Assembly: GCA_019720755.1 (NCBI GenBank)
Contig: CP081303.1
Location: forward strand, 3,038,001 to 3,102,000
Length of the DNA stretch: 64,000 nucleotides
Direction of reading: 5' to 3'
From: Prolixibacteraceae bacterium
GTDB lineage: Bacteria > Bacteroidota > Bacteroidia > Bacteroidales > Prolixibacteraceae
In this document: positions 44,447 to 54,756 of the stretch, piece after piece
Layout of the letters: the number at the start of each line of letters is the position of its first letter
Numbering within the stretch: the stretch's first letter is position 1
Notes under the pieces: generated by a model
Seen by the model: the letters and a program-made list of their open reading frames with translations, nothing else
What the model was told of the DNA's origin: nothing
The model's database searches: none
Made by a program: the position numbers and the translations under genes

Positions 44447-45800
44447 CTCTCTCTAAATAGTCTCTGATAGGTTGAACCAAAGTATCGATGTCACCTGCAC
44501 CGAGTGTCACTAAGATATCAAAATGTTCAGAATCTAAGGCTTTTAGAACATCTTTTTTCGTAATTATACACTTTTTCTTTGCATTACAGTGATCATAGAT
44601 TAATTTTGAAGTAACTCCATCCATTGGCTTCTCTCTTGCAGGATAGATATCCAATAAGATAAGCGAGTCCAACATCGAGAGACTCTCTCCAAAACCTTCA
44701 TAAAAATCGTTCGTTCTTGAGAACAAGTGTGGTTGAAAAATACCAGTAATTTTTTTCTCGGGATAGAGTGTCTTGATGCTATTTAGTGTTGCCTTTATTT
44801 CAGTAGGATGGTGTGCATAGTCATCAATATATTTCACCTCATTATTGTCATACTGTACATCAAAACGACGTTTTACCCCTTGATATGCAGGGATGATATT
44901 TTTGATCTCCTCCTTGGTTACCCCGTTAAGAATTGATACTGCAACAGCACCGATACAGTTCTCTAGGTTTACCTCTCCAGGATAGGTGAAACGACACCCT
45001 TCGATAACTCCCATAGGAGTGTGAATATTAAAATGATATCCACCCTCTTTAACCGAGATCTCCGAAGCAAAAAAATCAGCCTTGTTATCATGCAATGAAT
45101 AGCTATAACAGGTTGCCTTTTTCTCTTTTATCTGAATCCCTTTTTTATAGACTACAAAGCCCGTAGAGGGTACCATGTCGAGATAAGATTCAAAGGTCTT
45201 TTTGATGGTGCTATCGTCTCCATATATATCTAAATGATCGGCATCCATCGAAGTGAGTAGGGCCGTGTCTGGAGACAATTGCATAAAGGAACGATCAAAT
45301 TCATCTGCCTCCACTACCATGATATTACTTCCTTCATTGGGCAGAAGATAGTTGGTTCCATAATCTTTTGATATTCCTCCTAGAAATGCCGTACATCCTA
45401 CTTTGCTTTGATGCATGATGAATGCAGCAAGTGTCGTAATAGAGGTTTTACCATGAGTCCCAGCAATACCTATACACTGTTTCGTTCGTGATATTAGACC
45501 TAACACTTGGGAACGTTTCATTATTTCATACCCTTGATCCCTCACGAATATCAACTCCCTCATCTCTTTCGGGATGGCAGGTGTATAGACTACCAACGTA
45601 CTCTTTACATCCGAAGGGACTTTTTTCGGTTCATCTTCATAGTGAATCACGATGCCTTCTGATTCTAATGTTCTTGTCAATGGGGTTTCGGTTCTATCGT
45701 AACCACTCACTTTGTATCCATTATGGTTGAAATAACGAGCCAATGCACTCATCCCAATACCACCTATACCTATAAAATATATATGTTGATAATCTTTCAT
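44439..45800 (-). CDS. murC: UDP-N-acetylmuramate--L-alanine ligase
   Basis: Adds L-alanine to UDP-MurNAc with ATP. 453 residues with the Mur ligase layout: N-terminal UDP-binding GIGGIGMSALARYF, the ATP-binding P-loop IAGTHGKTSITTL, DEFDRSFM and HPTEIKATL in the central and C-terminal domains. It overlaps ftsQ by 8 bases and lies 2 bases after murG. It acts on the cytoplasmic precursor pool shared with murD and murE in this cluster. Confidence 0.96.
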   Translation of the reverse strand: MKDYQHIYFIGIGGIGMSALARYFNHNGYKVSGYDRTETPLTRTLESEGIVIHYEDEPKKVPSDVKSTLVVYTPAIPKEMRELIFVRDQGYEIMKRSQVLGLISRTKQCIGIAGTHGKTSITTLAAFIMHQSKVGCTAFLGGISKDYGTNYLLPNEGSNIMVVEADEFDRSFMQLSPDTALLTSMDADHLDIYGDDSTIKKTFESYLDMVPSTGFVVYKKGIQIKEKKATCYSYSLHDNKADFFASEISVKEGGYHFNIHTPMGVIEGCRFTYPGEVNLENCIGAVAVSILNGVTKEEIKNIIPAYQGVKRRFDVQYDNNEVKYIDDYAHHPTEIKATLNSIKTLYPEKKITGIFQPHLFSRTNDFYEGFGESLSMLDSLILLDIYPAREKPMDGVTSKLIYDHCNAKKKCIITKKDVLKALDSEHFDILVTLGAGDIDTLVQPIRDYLERDA

Positions 45801-45802
45801 TA

Positions 45803-46900
45803 TTAATCACTTATTAATTTATTGGCTACAGCAACGATATCTGCAACCGCATTTGGTTTCGCAAATGCTTTAATCTCTTTCTCTAATGCCACTATTTGAT
45901 CTTGGTTATCCAAAAGAGCAAGCGCTTTGTCTACAAGCTTTTCCGGTGCCTCTTTATCGGTCACCAAAACAGCTGCTCCGTGATCCGTTAATGCTTTGGC
46001 GTTATGCGTTTGGTGGTCTTCTGCTACATTGGGAGAAGGAACCAAGATGGTTGCTTTCTCCATCACACAAAGTTCTGATATCGTTCCTGCTCCTGCACGT
46101 GAGATGATAAGATCACTTATATCGTATGCCGCTTTCATATCCGAAATAAAAGGAACGATATGGAAGTTTTTAGGGGTCTTCCCTTCATACTTATTCTTCA
46201 GTTGTTCATAGTAGAATTTACCGCATTGCCATATCACATTTACCCCTTGTTCTATTAGTTTGTTCGACTCTAGGTCCATTGCATGATTCACCTGTCTTGC
46301 TCCCAAACTACCCCCGATAATAAGGAGGGTTGGCTTCTGAGGATTGATATACCATGACTCTTGTGCTTGATGATTTGAGTCAAGAAGAATCTGTCGTATG
46401 GGGTTGCCCGTGAAAACAATCTTCTCTTTGGGAAAGAAGCGTTCCATATTGGGGTATGCCACACAGATCGCGTTGGCTCTTTTACCCAATATTTTGTTGG
46501 TCACTCCAGCAAAAGAGTTTTGTTCTTGAATAATGGTTTGACATCCCATTCTAGAAGATAGGTACAGTATCGGACCACTAGCAAAACCACCCGTTCCTAC
46601 GACCAAGTCTGGTTTTTTAGACTTGATAATTTTCCACGCTTTGTATAGAGATACAACTAGTTTGGGAAGAAAAAGGAAATTACGCCATAACTCTTTACGA
46701 TGAAATCCAACCACTGGTATCCCTTCGATTGTATATCCCGCTTGAGGGACTTTCTCCATCTCCATCTTTCCTAGAGCTCCCACAAAAGAGATCTCTGCAT
46801 TAGGGAAAGAATCTTTTATCTCATTCGCAATGGAGATTGCAGGAAAGATATGTCCTCCTGTTCCGCCACCACTGATTAGTACTTTTATATTTTTCTTCAT
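45803..46900 (-). CDS. murG: UDP-N-acetylglucosamine--N-acetylmuramyl-(pentapeptide) pyrophosphoryl-undecaprenol GlcNAc transferase
   Basis: Adds GlcNAc to lipid I to give lipid II at the inner face of the membrane. 365 residues from the ATG at 46900 (MKKNIKVLISGGGTGGH); the longer frame would overlap ftsW. The N-terminal GGGTGGHIFPA loop and the donor-binding SRAGAGTISEL and SPNVAEDHQTHNA segments are family signatures. It is 2 bases from murC and 25 bases after ftsW. Confidence 0.95.
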   Translation of the reverse strand: MKKNIKVLISGGGTGGHIFPAISIANEIKDSFPNAEISFVGALGKMEMEKVPQAGYTIEGIPVVGFHRKELWRNFLFLPKLVVSLYKAWKIIKSKKPDLVVGTGGFASGPILYLSSRMGCQTIIQEQNSFAGVTNKILGKRANAICVAYPNMERFFPKEKIVFTGNPIRQILLDSNHQAQESWYINPQKPTLLIIGGSLGARQVNHAMDLESNKLIEQGVNVIWQCGKFYYEQLKNKYEGKTPKNFHIVPFISDMKAAYDISDLIISRAGAGTISELCVMEKATILVPSPNVAEDHQTHNAKALTDHGAAVLVTDKEAPEKLVDKALALLDNQDQIVALEKEIKAFAKPNAVADIVAVANKLISD

Positions 46901-46925
46901 CGTAAATTCAAAATTAGCATGTTTT

Positions 46926-48176
46926 TTATGAGTCAAAATCTACATCGTCCTCTTGTAAGTATGCATATTTATCCTCAATCTGACGCACTTTGTGTATCAA
47001 TGAATTTTCATCTTGCTCTTCCTCTGTAACACGCTTCTCTAACTTCGATCGATAGGCTATATTTTGAATCATTCCTACTCCAACCGAGGTGACTAAAACA
47101 GAACTACCACCTAAAGATACAAAAGGTAGGGGCTGACCCGTCACAGGGATAACATTTAACGATACTGCCATGTTTACAAAAGCCTGTAAAACATACAAAG
47201 TAGATATTCCGCAAACAAGTATGGCACTAAAGGTATTAGGACTTTTGAGCATGATCCGATAACACCGGACATAGAAGACAATATACAGAAGCCATAAGAA
47301 GATTCCTAGTGCAGCTCCTCCAAGCTCTATTGCCATGGCAAAAACAAAGTCATTGTGTGAGGCACTAAGAAAGTTAGATACCAAACTTTTGTCGGCAGTC
47401 CCCTTTATTCCCCCTCTTACAATCGCCACTTTAGCATAATCCACCTGACGCATGCGATGGTCCTGTTTGATCTCATTATCTCCAAAATAACTCTCTACCC
47501 TAGATTTTATTGTGGAGATACGTCCCAGTTTGACTGGCGACACATAGGATGCAAGAATCAAAATCAAGAATGCCATTGCTGCAAAAAGAATGGTTAACCC
47601 GATCTTCTTGATAGGCATATTTCCAATTAACATCATGATTAAAATCGTAATGGCCATCAAAAATGCCGTGGAGAAATCGGACAGAAACACAGGCAATATG
47701 ATCATAGAGGAGGTGATAATGATCGTCCAAAATGATCGGTCTTTGGCCTTGGTACTCTTTTGCCCTATACTGATGTAATAGGCTGTGGCATATATGAGCC
47801 CAAGCTTGGCGACCTCTGTGATCTGAAAACTAGATCCTCCTAACGACAAACTCCTACCTGTTTGATCGCTTCCCATTGAGAGGAAGAAACCCCACATCAG
47901 AAACGTAAATAGAACGATGATTCCAATATTGGATAGCCGTCGAAAGATAGCAATCGGCATATAGGTAAAGAAGGTCATCAATCCAAATCCCAATATTATA
48001 TACAAGACATGTTTCAGTCCTGGCTTTAGATAAGCCCCATCATATTGATTATATGCAAGACGTCCTCCCGATGATAAAAGTATCGGTATCGACAGAAGAC
48101 TTAAAAGAATTACAATACTCCATATTGTTTTGTCTCCTTTAAAAATCTTTGATATAATGGATAAGACTTTGTTCAT
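46926..48176 (-). CDS. ftsW: Peptidoglycan glycosyltransferase FtsW (SEDS family)
   Basis: Polymerises lipid II glycan strands at the septum together with the class B PBP encoded upstream. 416 residues with about ten hydrophobic segments and the SEDS motifs: GGSSFQITEVAKLGLIYATA in the middle, AKVAIVRGGIKGTADKS with the following SHNDFVFAMAIEL loop, and LPFVSLGGSSVLVTSVGVGM near the end, including conserved Pro and Gly. A charged cytoplasmic tail follows. It sits between murD (4 bases) and murG. Confidence 0.94.
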   Translation of the reverse strand: MNKVLSIISKIFKGDKTIWSIVILLSLLSIPILLSSGGRLAYNQYDGAYLKPGLKHVLYIILGFGLMTFFTYMPIAIFRRLSNIGIIVLFTFLMWGFFLSMGSDQTGRSLSLGGSSFQITEVAKLGLIYATAYYISIGQKSTKAKDRSFWTIIITSSMIILPVFLSDFSTAFLMAITILIMMLIGNMPIKKIGLTILFAAMAFLILILASYVSPVKLGRISTIKSRVESYFGDNEIKQDHRMRQVDYAKVAIVRGGIKGTADKSLVSNFLSASHNDFVFAMAIELGGAALGIFLWLLYIVFYVRCYRIMLKSPNTFSAILVCGISTLYVLQAFVNMAVSLNVIPVTGQPLPFVSLGGSSVLVTSVGVGMIQNIAYRSKLEKRVTEEEQDENSLIHKVRQIEDKYAYLQEDDVDFDS

Positions 48177-48180
48177 CTCT

Positions 48181-49515
48181 TTACAGTTGTTTTACACAAT
48201 TCTTAAACTGATTACCTCTGTCTATATAGCTTTTAAACAGATCAAAACTTGCACAGCAAGGCGATAGTAGTACGATACTATCTGTTGTTGTATGGCTGTA
48301 TGCTGCTTCTACAGCGGACTGCATGGTATTGGTTTCAACCATTGGAATCCCACATTTTTCAAATGCTTCGATAATTTTATGGTTATCTACCCCTAAGCAG
48401 ATAATTGCCTTGACCTTCTCCTGAACCATCTTTTCTAGAACAGAATAGTCGTTTCCTTTATCTGTACCTCCTACAATCCATATGATGTCTTGATCAAAAG
48501 CATCTAAAGCAAATTTGGTCGCATCTACATTGGTTGCTTTGGAGTCGTTGATATATCGTACGCCTTCTAACTCTCTACATAGCTCCAAACGGTGTTCTAC
48601 AGCCTGAAAACTCTCTAGCCCTTGGGCTATCTCTTCATTGCTCAACCCAACTCTTAGCGAGGCAAGGGTTGCAGCCATCATATTGCATCCGTTGTGTGCC
48701 CCTTTCAGTGGAAGTGCTTTGGTGTCTATCTCAAAGACATGTTGGTCCAACTCAGCATGAAGCACTCCATTTAGAATAGAGACCCCTTGTTTTTTATAAG
48801 ACTGGGATAGAGAAAATGGCACCGAAGTGATCGACGTAAAATCAGCAGATCTCTTTGTGATCATCGAATCTTCTTCGAAATAGATAAAAAGATCTTCTGA
48901 TTTCTGGTTCTGTATAACACGAAACTTCGCATCTGCATATTTCTCGATCTGATACTCATAGCGATCTAGGTGATCTGGGGTAATATTCAAAAGAATAGAT
49001 ATGTCTGCTTTGAAGTCTATCATGTCTTCCAACTGAAAGCTACTTAACTCCAGCACAAACCAATCGAACTCTTTTTGTGCAACCTGTCTGGCAAAGCTCA
49101 TTCCGATATTTCCACCTACCCCCACATTCAATCCCGCTTTCGAAAGAATATGATATATTAGAGAGGTGGTGGTCGTTTTACCATTACTCCCAGTGATACA
49201 GATCGATTTGCCTTGATAAAAACGCCCTGCATACTCTATCTCCGATAGAATTGGAATTCCCAACGCTTCTACACGCTGAATAATTGGTGCGGTACGAGGA
49301 ATCCCTGGACTTTTAACGACCCAAGAAGCATTGTCTAGAAGAGAATCAGAGTGTCCTCCCTCTTCCCAAGAAATCCCATATGCATCAAGCTCTGTCTTAT
49401 ACTGTTCTGCAATATATCCAAAGTCGGATACCATCACATCCACCCCTTTCTGTCGTGCTAGGATCGCGGTACCAACACCACTCTCCCCTGCACCTAAAAT
49501 AATCCCCTTTTCCAT
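48181..49515 (-). CDS. murD: UDP-N-acetylmuramoylalanine--D-glutamate ligase
   Basis: Adds D-glutamate to UDP-MurNAc-Ala. 444 residues: N-terminal UDP-binding GAGESGVGTAILARQ, ATP-binding loop ITGSNGKTTTTSLIYH, NITPDHLDRYE and the DSKATNVDATKFALDAF block near the C-terminal domain. It starts 2 bases past the end of mraY and ends 4 bases before ftsW. Confidence 0.95.
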   Translation of the reverse strand: MEKGIILGAGESGVGTAILARQKGVDVMVSDFGYIAEQYKTELDAYGISWEEGGHSDSLLDNASWVVKSPGIPRTAPIIQRVEALGIPILSEIEYAGRFYQGKSICITGSNGKTTTTSLIYHILSKAGLNVGVGGNIGMSFARQVAQKEFDWFVLELSSFQLEDMIDFKADISILLNITPDHLDRYEYQIEKYADAKFRVIQNQKSEDLFIYFEEDSMITKRSADFTSITSVPFSLSQSYKKQGVSILNGVLHAELDQHVFEIDTKALPLKGAHNGCNMMAATLASLRVGLSNEEIAQGLESFQAVEHRLELCRELEGVRYINDSKATNVDATKFALDAFDQDIIWIVGGTDKGNDYSVLEKMVQEKVKAIICLGVDNHKIIEAFEKCGIPMVETNTMQSAVEAAYSHTTTDSIVLLSPCCASFDLFKSYIDRGNQFKNCVKQL

Positions 49516-49517
49516 GA

Positions 49518-50768
49518 CTATCTAACTTTTAGGGTTACAATAGTGAATGTGGCCATAATGATTGCCACAATCCAAAAACGGGTCACAATCTTAGACTCAG
49601 GAATATTCTTCTTTTGATAATGGTGATGCAGAGGCGACATTAAGAAGATACGTCTTCCTTCGCCATATTTCTTTTTTGTCTTCTTAAAATACCATACCTG
49701 AATCATTACAGAAAGACTCTCAATCATAAAGATTCCACATGCAAAAGGAAGAAGAAGTTCTTTACGGATGATGATTGCAAATACTGCAATGATACCACCA
49801 AGGCTCAAACTTCCAGTGTCCCCCATAAATACCTGTGCAGGGTAGGAGTTGTGCCATAAGAATCCAATTGTTGCTCCGATAAAGGCCGAGATAAAGATTG
49901 TTAACTCTCCGATATTGGGTATATACATGAGGTTGAGGTAATCTGAAAATATCAGGTTACCACTGACATACGCTAGTATTGCAAAAGTAACCCCACTAAT
50001 GGCCGAAGTTCCTGTGGCAAGTCCATCTAATCCATCGGTCAGATTGGCACCATTCGATACGCCTGTGATGATAAATATGATGACAAGAAAATAGAGTCCC
50101 CAGCCTGCAAGTTGTTGATATTTACCTAGAAACGAGAAAAATGAACTATAATCAAGCTCATGGTTTTTAATAAAAGGGATCGTTGTCTTGGTTGACTTGA
50201 CATCTTTGGTTTTTGCTACCACCTTCTGAAGTCCTGTAGTCTGGTCTATTACAATCTCCTTTTTCACTTTCCCATTACCATCTAATACTTTTTCTCGAAC
50301 CACTACATCTTTCGAAACATATAGGGTTACAGCAACAATAATTCCTAACGAAACCTGACCAACAATTTTAAACTTTCCAGCCAATCCATCTTTGTTCTTA
50401 CGAAACACTTTGATGTAGTCATCGATAAACCCGATGGTTCCCAACCACAAAGTAGTCACCAACATCAAGATGATATAGGTATTGGTTAGATCTGCAAATA
50501 GAAGTGTTGGTACAACGATAGACAGAAGGATAATGATCCCACCCATGGTTGGTGTCCCTTTTTTCTCCATCTGCCCTTGCAGCCCAAGGTCGCGTACGTC
50601 CTCTCCAATCTGTTGCTTTTGAAGAAGTGTGATGATCTTCTTGCCAAAAAGAACAGAGATAAGTAGGGCCGTGATTACTGCTAGAGATGAACGAAAAGAT
50701 AAATATTGAAACATCCCTGCTCCAGCAAGATCGAATTGGTCTAAGTATTTAAATAGATGATAAAACAT
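49518..50768 (-). CDS. mraY: Phospho-N-acetylmuramoyl-pentapeptide-transferase MraY
   Basis: Integral membrane enzyme that makes lipid I from UDP-MurNAc-pentapeptide and undecaprenyl phosphate. 416 residues with about ten membrane segments. The catalytic Asp-rich region is [16 protein letters not shown], then [14 protein letters not shown] and [12 protein letters not shown], with the HHHYQKKN loop near the end. It carries a long periplasmic insert (about 150-205, [20 protein letters not shown] onward) that I regard as usual in Bacteroidota. It lies 15 bases after murE. Confidence 0.95.
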   Translation of the reverse strand: MFYHLFKYLDQFDLAGAGMFQYLSFRSSLAVITALLISVLFGKKIITLLQKQQIGEDVRDLGLQGQMEKKGTPTMGGIIILLSIVVPTLLFADLTNTYIILMLVTTLWLGTIGFIDDYIKVFRKNKDGLAGKFKIVGQVSLGIIVAVTLYVSKDVVVREKVLDGNGKVKKEIVIDQTTGLQKVVAKTKDVKSTKTTIPFIKNHELDYSSFFSFLGKYQQLAGWGLYFLVIIFIITGVSNGANLTDGLDGLATGTSAISGVTFAILAYVSGNLIFSDYLNLMYIPNIGELTIFISAFIGATIGFLWHNSYPAQVFMGDTGSLSLGGIIAVFAIIIRKELLLPFACGIFMIESLSVMIQVWYFKKTKKKYGEGRRIFLMSPLHHHYQKKNIPESKIVTRFWIVAIIMATFTIVTLKVR

Positions 50769-50783
50769 TGTATGGGTGTCGTT

Positions 50784-52253
50784 TTAAGCGTGAAACTCTT
50801 TTTTTACTATCTCATGATCATCAAAGGGGTGTTTCTCTCCTTGAATCTCTTGGTAATCTTCGTGTCCTTTCCCTGCGATTAAAACAATATCACTAGGACT
50901 GGCTAGAGCAAGAGAAGTCCTGATGGCCTCTGCTCTATTGGTAATCGAAAGTACTTTCGACGTATATGGAGCAGGCACTCCCGCTCTCATCTCTTGTATG
51001 ATGGTATCTGGATCCTCAAAACGAGGATTGTCAGAGGTCAAAATCACTCGATCACTAAATTGTGTCGCAATTTGAGCCATCAGTGGTCGTTTGGTTGTAT
51101 CTCTATTGCCACCACAACCAACCACAGTGATCACCTGTTCATTTCGTGTACGGATCTCATCGATGGTTTTCAAAACATTCTCTAGTGCATCTGGAGTATG
51201 TGCATAGTCGATGATGGCAACTTTACCATCATTAGATCGAATGGTCTCCAATCGTCCATTGATTGGTTTTAGTTGAGACAGTGCTGCGATCACTTCTGTT
51301 GGAGCTTCCCCTGTAAGTACAGCGGCACTATAGACTGCAAGAAGATTGCTCACATTGAACTTCCCAACAAAAGGCGTCCATATTTCATAGCGATCCATTA
51401 ATAGTTGCATTCCAGTCAAATCTTGTTCTATCACGGTCGCTTTGAATGATGCTTGGGAACGAATACTGTAGCTATATTTTTTTGCTTTACAGTTTTGTAA
51501 CATCACCTCCCCGTTTTTATCATCCCTATTGGTGATGGCAAAAGCAGTTGGTTTCAAATCATCAAAAAAGCGTTTCTTTGCTACAATATAATTTTTAAAT
51601 GTTTTGTGATAATCTAAGTGGTCATGCGAGATATTGGTGAAAATTGCTCCATCAAAATCGATGCCAGCAATTCTATATTGATCTATCGCATGGGAGCTTA
51701 CCTCCATAAAACAGTGACTACATCCAGCCTCTACCATCCTTGCCATGTTTTGTTGTAAACTTACAGGGTCGGGAGTGGTATGAGTAGAAGGCGAACTATC
51801 GTGTCCTACCCTGTTCTCTATGGTCGATAGAAGTCCACAGAAATAGCCCATCTCTTGAAATATATCGTGAAGAAGGGTCGCAATGGTGGTCTTCCCATTG
51901 GTACCTGTAACCCCAACAATCTTCATCAAGTGGGAGGGATGATCATAAAATGCGGACGCGAACTCCCCAACAATGGCCATACTGTTTTCAACCACAACCC
52001 AAACAATATCGGAAGAGACTTCGTTCGGTAACGATTCACATACGATACAAATAGCACCTGCTTGAGTTGCTTTGTCGATATATTGATGACCATCTACATT
52101 CGTCCCTTTGACAGCCACAAAAAGTGATCCTTTGGTTACGGCTCTAGAGTCTTGTGTAACTCCAGCAATCTCTATGTTTGTAGGATCTCCGATCACCTGG
52201 AGTGTCGAGATACCTTCTAATATATTAAATAATTTATTTGCCATGATAATCAA
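50784..52253 (-). CDS. murE: UDP-N-acetylmuramoyl-L-alanyl-D-glutamate--2,6-diaminopimelate ligase
   Basis: Adds meso-DAP to the growing peptide; the DNPR motif (SDNPRFEDP, near residue 400) is the DAP-specificity signature, so this is a DAP-type wall. 489 residues. Visible blocks: VTQDSRAVTKGSLFVAVKG at the start, ATP-binding GVTGTNGKTTIAT, the FTNISHDHLDYHKT segment with the carbamylated Lys region, and DYAHTPDALENVL in the C-terminal domain. The start may be the first or the fourth codon (MIIMANKLF); it overlaps the PBP gene by 4 bases. Confidence 0.95.
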   Translation of the reverse strand: MIIMANKLFNILEGISTLQVIGDPTNIEIAGVTQDSRAVTKGSLFVAVKGTNVDGHQYIDKATQAGAICIVCESLPNEVSSDIVWVVVENSMAIVGEFASAFYDHPSHLMKIVGVTGTNGKTTIATLLHDIFQEMGYFCGLLSTIENRVGHDSSPSTHTTPDPVSLQQNMARMVEAGCSHCFMEVSSHAIDQYRIAGIDFDGAIFTNISHDHLDYHKTFKNYIVAKKRFFDDLKPTAFAITNRDDKNGEVMLQNCKAKKYSYSIRSQASFKATVIEQDLTGMQLLMDRYEIWTPFVGKFNVSNLLAVYSAAVLTGEAPTEVIAALSQLKPINGRLETIRSNDGKVAIIDYAHTPDALENVLKTIDEIRTRNEQVITVVGCGGNRDTTKRPLMAQIATQFSDRVILTSDNPRFEDPDTIIQEMRAGVPAPYTSKVLSITNRAEAIRTSLALASPSDIVLIAGKGHEDYQEIQGEKHPFDDHEIVKKEFHA

Positions 52254-54379
52254 TTTAATTGAAGGTAGATATGCCCCCCTTTCTTAAGTTTTGTACCTGG
52301 TGCAACCGACTGTTTGATTACATGTCCCTCTCCTGATATGTGAACATGGTAATCTCTATTTTCCAACAGATAGATTGCATCGGATGCACTCATTCCATCT
52401 AAATTGGGAACCACACTCTTCTTTAGCTTTTCGTTATAAGATAGATTCTTTCCCTTCTTATTCATAACATGTATAATTGGGGTGGTTGCTTTCAACATCG
52501 TATCCACCTCCAAATAAGAATAGATATTTTTAATATCCTTTTTATAACCACGAAACTCTTTTACGCCATATTTTTGGAGTGGTGCTTTTACAAAATCTCC
52601 CTTTTGGTTAATGTCTATATCATAGGAGTAGAGTCTATCAGCGATCTGTCTGAATACAGGGCCCGCAATTTGGCCTCCATAATATCCATGAAACTTTGGA
52701 TTGGCGATAACTACAATACAGGAGTACTCTGGATGTTCAGAGGGGAAGTATCCTGCAAACGAAGCATAGTATGCTTTCGATACATATCCCTTCCCTTGTA
52801 CTGCAATTTGGGCTGTACCAGTCTTTCCAGAGAAGTGGTACTTCTCTGTCTTTAGTTTTCGTCCTGTTCCATACTCTACCGTCTCTTGAAGGATATTTTG
52901 AATCTTATGAATATTCTCTAGGCTTCCTATGGAGTTTACTCTAACAGTAGGAGGAAACTGTTCGATCACTCCATCTTTGTGGCTCACCACCTCTTTTACG
53001 AGACGTGGCTCCATCATGACTCCTTCATTTGCAATTGCATTGTAAAGGCAAAGTGTGTGAAGTGGCGTCATCTTTAGTCCATAACCAAAAGACATCCAAG
53101 CCAATGTGGTACCCCACCAATTATCTTGTGAGGGATGACGTATCTCAGGAACTCCCAATCCTTTAATATTGAGATGAAATGGCTCGTTGAGTTTTAGGTA
53201 ATATAACCTATTGATAAATTTATCTGGATGTTTGCCAAAGACTTCAGTAACCATCTTTGCGGTTCCTACATTGGACGATTTCTGAATGATCTCCGAAACC
53301 GTTAGTTTGCCATGTCCCCCTTCTTTCCAGTCACTATCTTTTACCTTCTGATCGGCCACTTGCCAAATTCCATTTTCGGTATCGTAAACTTTGGATGTAT
53401 CGATCTTTTCTGTCTCCAAACAGGTGAGCAAAGAGGCGACCTTAAATGTAGAACCAGGCTCAATATTACCTGCATTACCAATGGCATAATTTTGCTCCCC
53501 CTCTATAATCTCTTCTTTTTTATTGAGTTCAAGATTAGAAAGTGCTACGATATCTCCTGTTTTTATATCCATGACAATGGCAGTACCCCAATCGGCCTTT
53601 GTCTGTTTCACTTTAGCCGCCAAAGCATTCTCTACAGCATCCTGTATTTGAATGTCAATAGTGGTAATCACATCATTTCCAAGTTCAGGTTTGTCGATAA
53701 GATTTTGAATCCATCCACTAGAAGCGCGTTCTTTTCGATATATTCCTTTCCCTCCTTTGAGTACCTCTTGATATCCCTCTTCTATTCCATATTTACCAGA
53801 AGCTTGTACCTCTCCGTCTAAGTTTTCTCTATTTAATCGACCAATAGTTCTCCCTAGTTTAAACTGAAGAGGATAACTTCGAAGGGCATTTTTACTTACG
53901 ATAAGACCACTACGGTATTTACTTTGATCAAAGAAAGGAATCTTTCGTATCTTCTCTAAGGTCGAATAATTGATCTTTTTGCTGGAGATACGGAAATAAC
54001 GACTCTTCTTTTTATATCCTTTTTTCAACCAAACTTTATATTGGTAGGGCGATTTGTCCTTCAAGATGGTACTTAGTTGGGACACCGTCTTTCTAAAACC
54101 TTTTTTGAATCCTTCATGGTCGAAGCCCTCTGTTCCAAAATCTATATGAAGAGAGTATAAGTTAATGGAAACTGCCAAAGGGCTTCCATCAGAGGCTCTG
54201 ATATTCCCTCTTCTACCATATACGACATGTTCGATGGGATCGATGTGCTTCTCTAGGTTATGGATTTCAGAAATTTGTGAAAAAATATTCCAAGATCCAC
54301 CAACAAGAATGATTAATGCTATAAACATCATCGAAAGCACCAAGACTTGTAATCTCTTTTTTAAACCCTTATCTGCCAT
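52250..54379 (-). CDS. ftsI: Penicillin-binding protein, class B, with C-terminal PASTA domain (FtsI-type)
   Basis: Crosslinks septal peptidoglycan as partner of FtsW. 709 residues: an N-terminal membrane anchor (about 10-32), a dimerisation domain (RRGNIRASDGSPLA at 56-69), the transpeptidase domain with the active-site STFK (Ser310 to Lys313), SSNVG for the SxN motif and FSGKTGTAQIA for KTG, then a linker and a PASTA domain (about 655-709, VVPNLDGMSASDAIYLL). PASTA domains sense muropeptides or help localise the protein. Follows ftsL in the cluster. Confidence 0.94.
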   Translation of the reverse strand: MADKGLKKRLQVLVLSMMFIALIILVGGSWNIFSQISEIHNLEKHIDPIEHVVYGRRGNIRASDGSPLAVSINLYSLHIDFGTEGFDHEGFKKGFRKTVSQLSTILKDKSPYQYKVWLKKGYKKKSRYFRISSKKINYSTLEKIRKIPFFDQSKYRSGLIVSKNALRSYPLQFKLGRTIGRLNRENLDGEVQASGKYGIEEGYQEVLKGGKGIYRKERASSGWIQNLIDKPELGNDVITTIDIQIQDAVENALAAKVKQTKADWGTAIVMDIKTGDIVALSNLELNKKEEIIEGEQNYAIGNAGNIEPGSTFKVASLLTCLETEKIDTSKVYDTENGIWQVADQKVKDSDWKEGGHGKLTVSEIIQKSSNVGTAKMVTEVFGKHPDKFINRLYYLKLNEPFHLNIKGLGVPEIRHPSQDNWWGTTLAWMSFGYGLKMTPLHTLCLYNAIANEGVMMEPRLVKEVVSHKDGVIEQFPPTVRVNSIGSLENIHKIQNILQETVEYGTGRKLKTEKYHFSGKTGTAQIAVQGKGYVSKAYYASFAGYFPSEHPEYSCIVVIANPKFHGYYGGQIAGPVFRQIADRLYSYDIDINQKGDFVKAPLQKYGVKEFRGYKKDIKNIYSYLEVDTMLKATTPIIHVMNKKGKNLSYNEKLKKSVVPNLDGMSASDAIYLLENRDYHVHISGEGHVIKQSVAPGTKLKKGGHIYLQLN

Positions 54380-54394
54380 ATGGTTAATTAACTC

Positions 54395-54742
54395 TTATTT
54401 TTCTTCTTTTTCAATATAAATAACTCCCGGAACATCTCTAGACTGTTCTAGCTTGAGTCCCTGTTGCTTAATTTTACGATATACTTCACTTGGACGTCCT
54501 AGCTGTTGTAATTCCGTCTCAAGCTCTTGCGATATCATACTTTTTATTGCAATAGAATCACGCATTCTATCAATCTTAATCAACATTCGTTCATCACGAT
54601 AGCTAAAAGTTAGCCTCATTAGCAAAAGAGCAAATACAAGGATGATATAGAGAAATTTCTTACGGATAAGCTCTAAGAATATCTCTCCACCAACCAGCTT
54701 TGATATAAATGATTTTTTCGATGCGCTTTTCTTTCTATTCAT
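54395..54742 (-). CDS. ftsL: Cell division protein FtsL
   Basis: 115 residues, with a basic start (KKSASKKSFISKL), one membrane segment (about 29-45, KFLYIILVFALLLMRL), a short heptad-rich stretch (about 52-80) and a basic end. That is the FtsL plan; sequence similarity within the family is very low, so identity rests on size, topology and position between rsmH and the PBP gene. It forms the FtsQ-FtsL-FtsB-type subcomplex that activates FtsW/FtsI. Confidence 0.85.
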   Translation of the reverse strand: MNRKKSASKKSFISKLVGGEIFLELIRKKFLYIILVFALLLMRLTFSYRDERMLIKIDRMRDSIAIKSMISQELETELQQLGRPSEVYRKIKQQGLKLEQSRDVPGVIYIEKEEK

Positions 54743-54756
54743 ACCTAGTTTGTTTG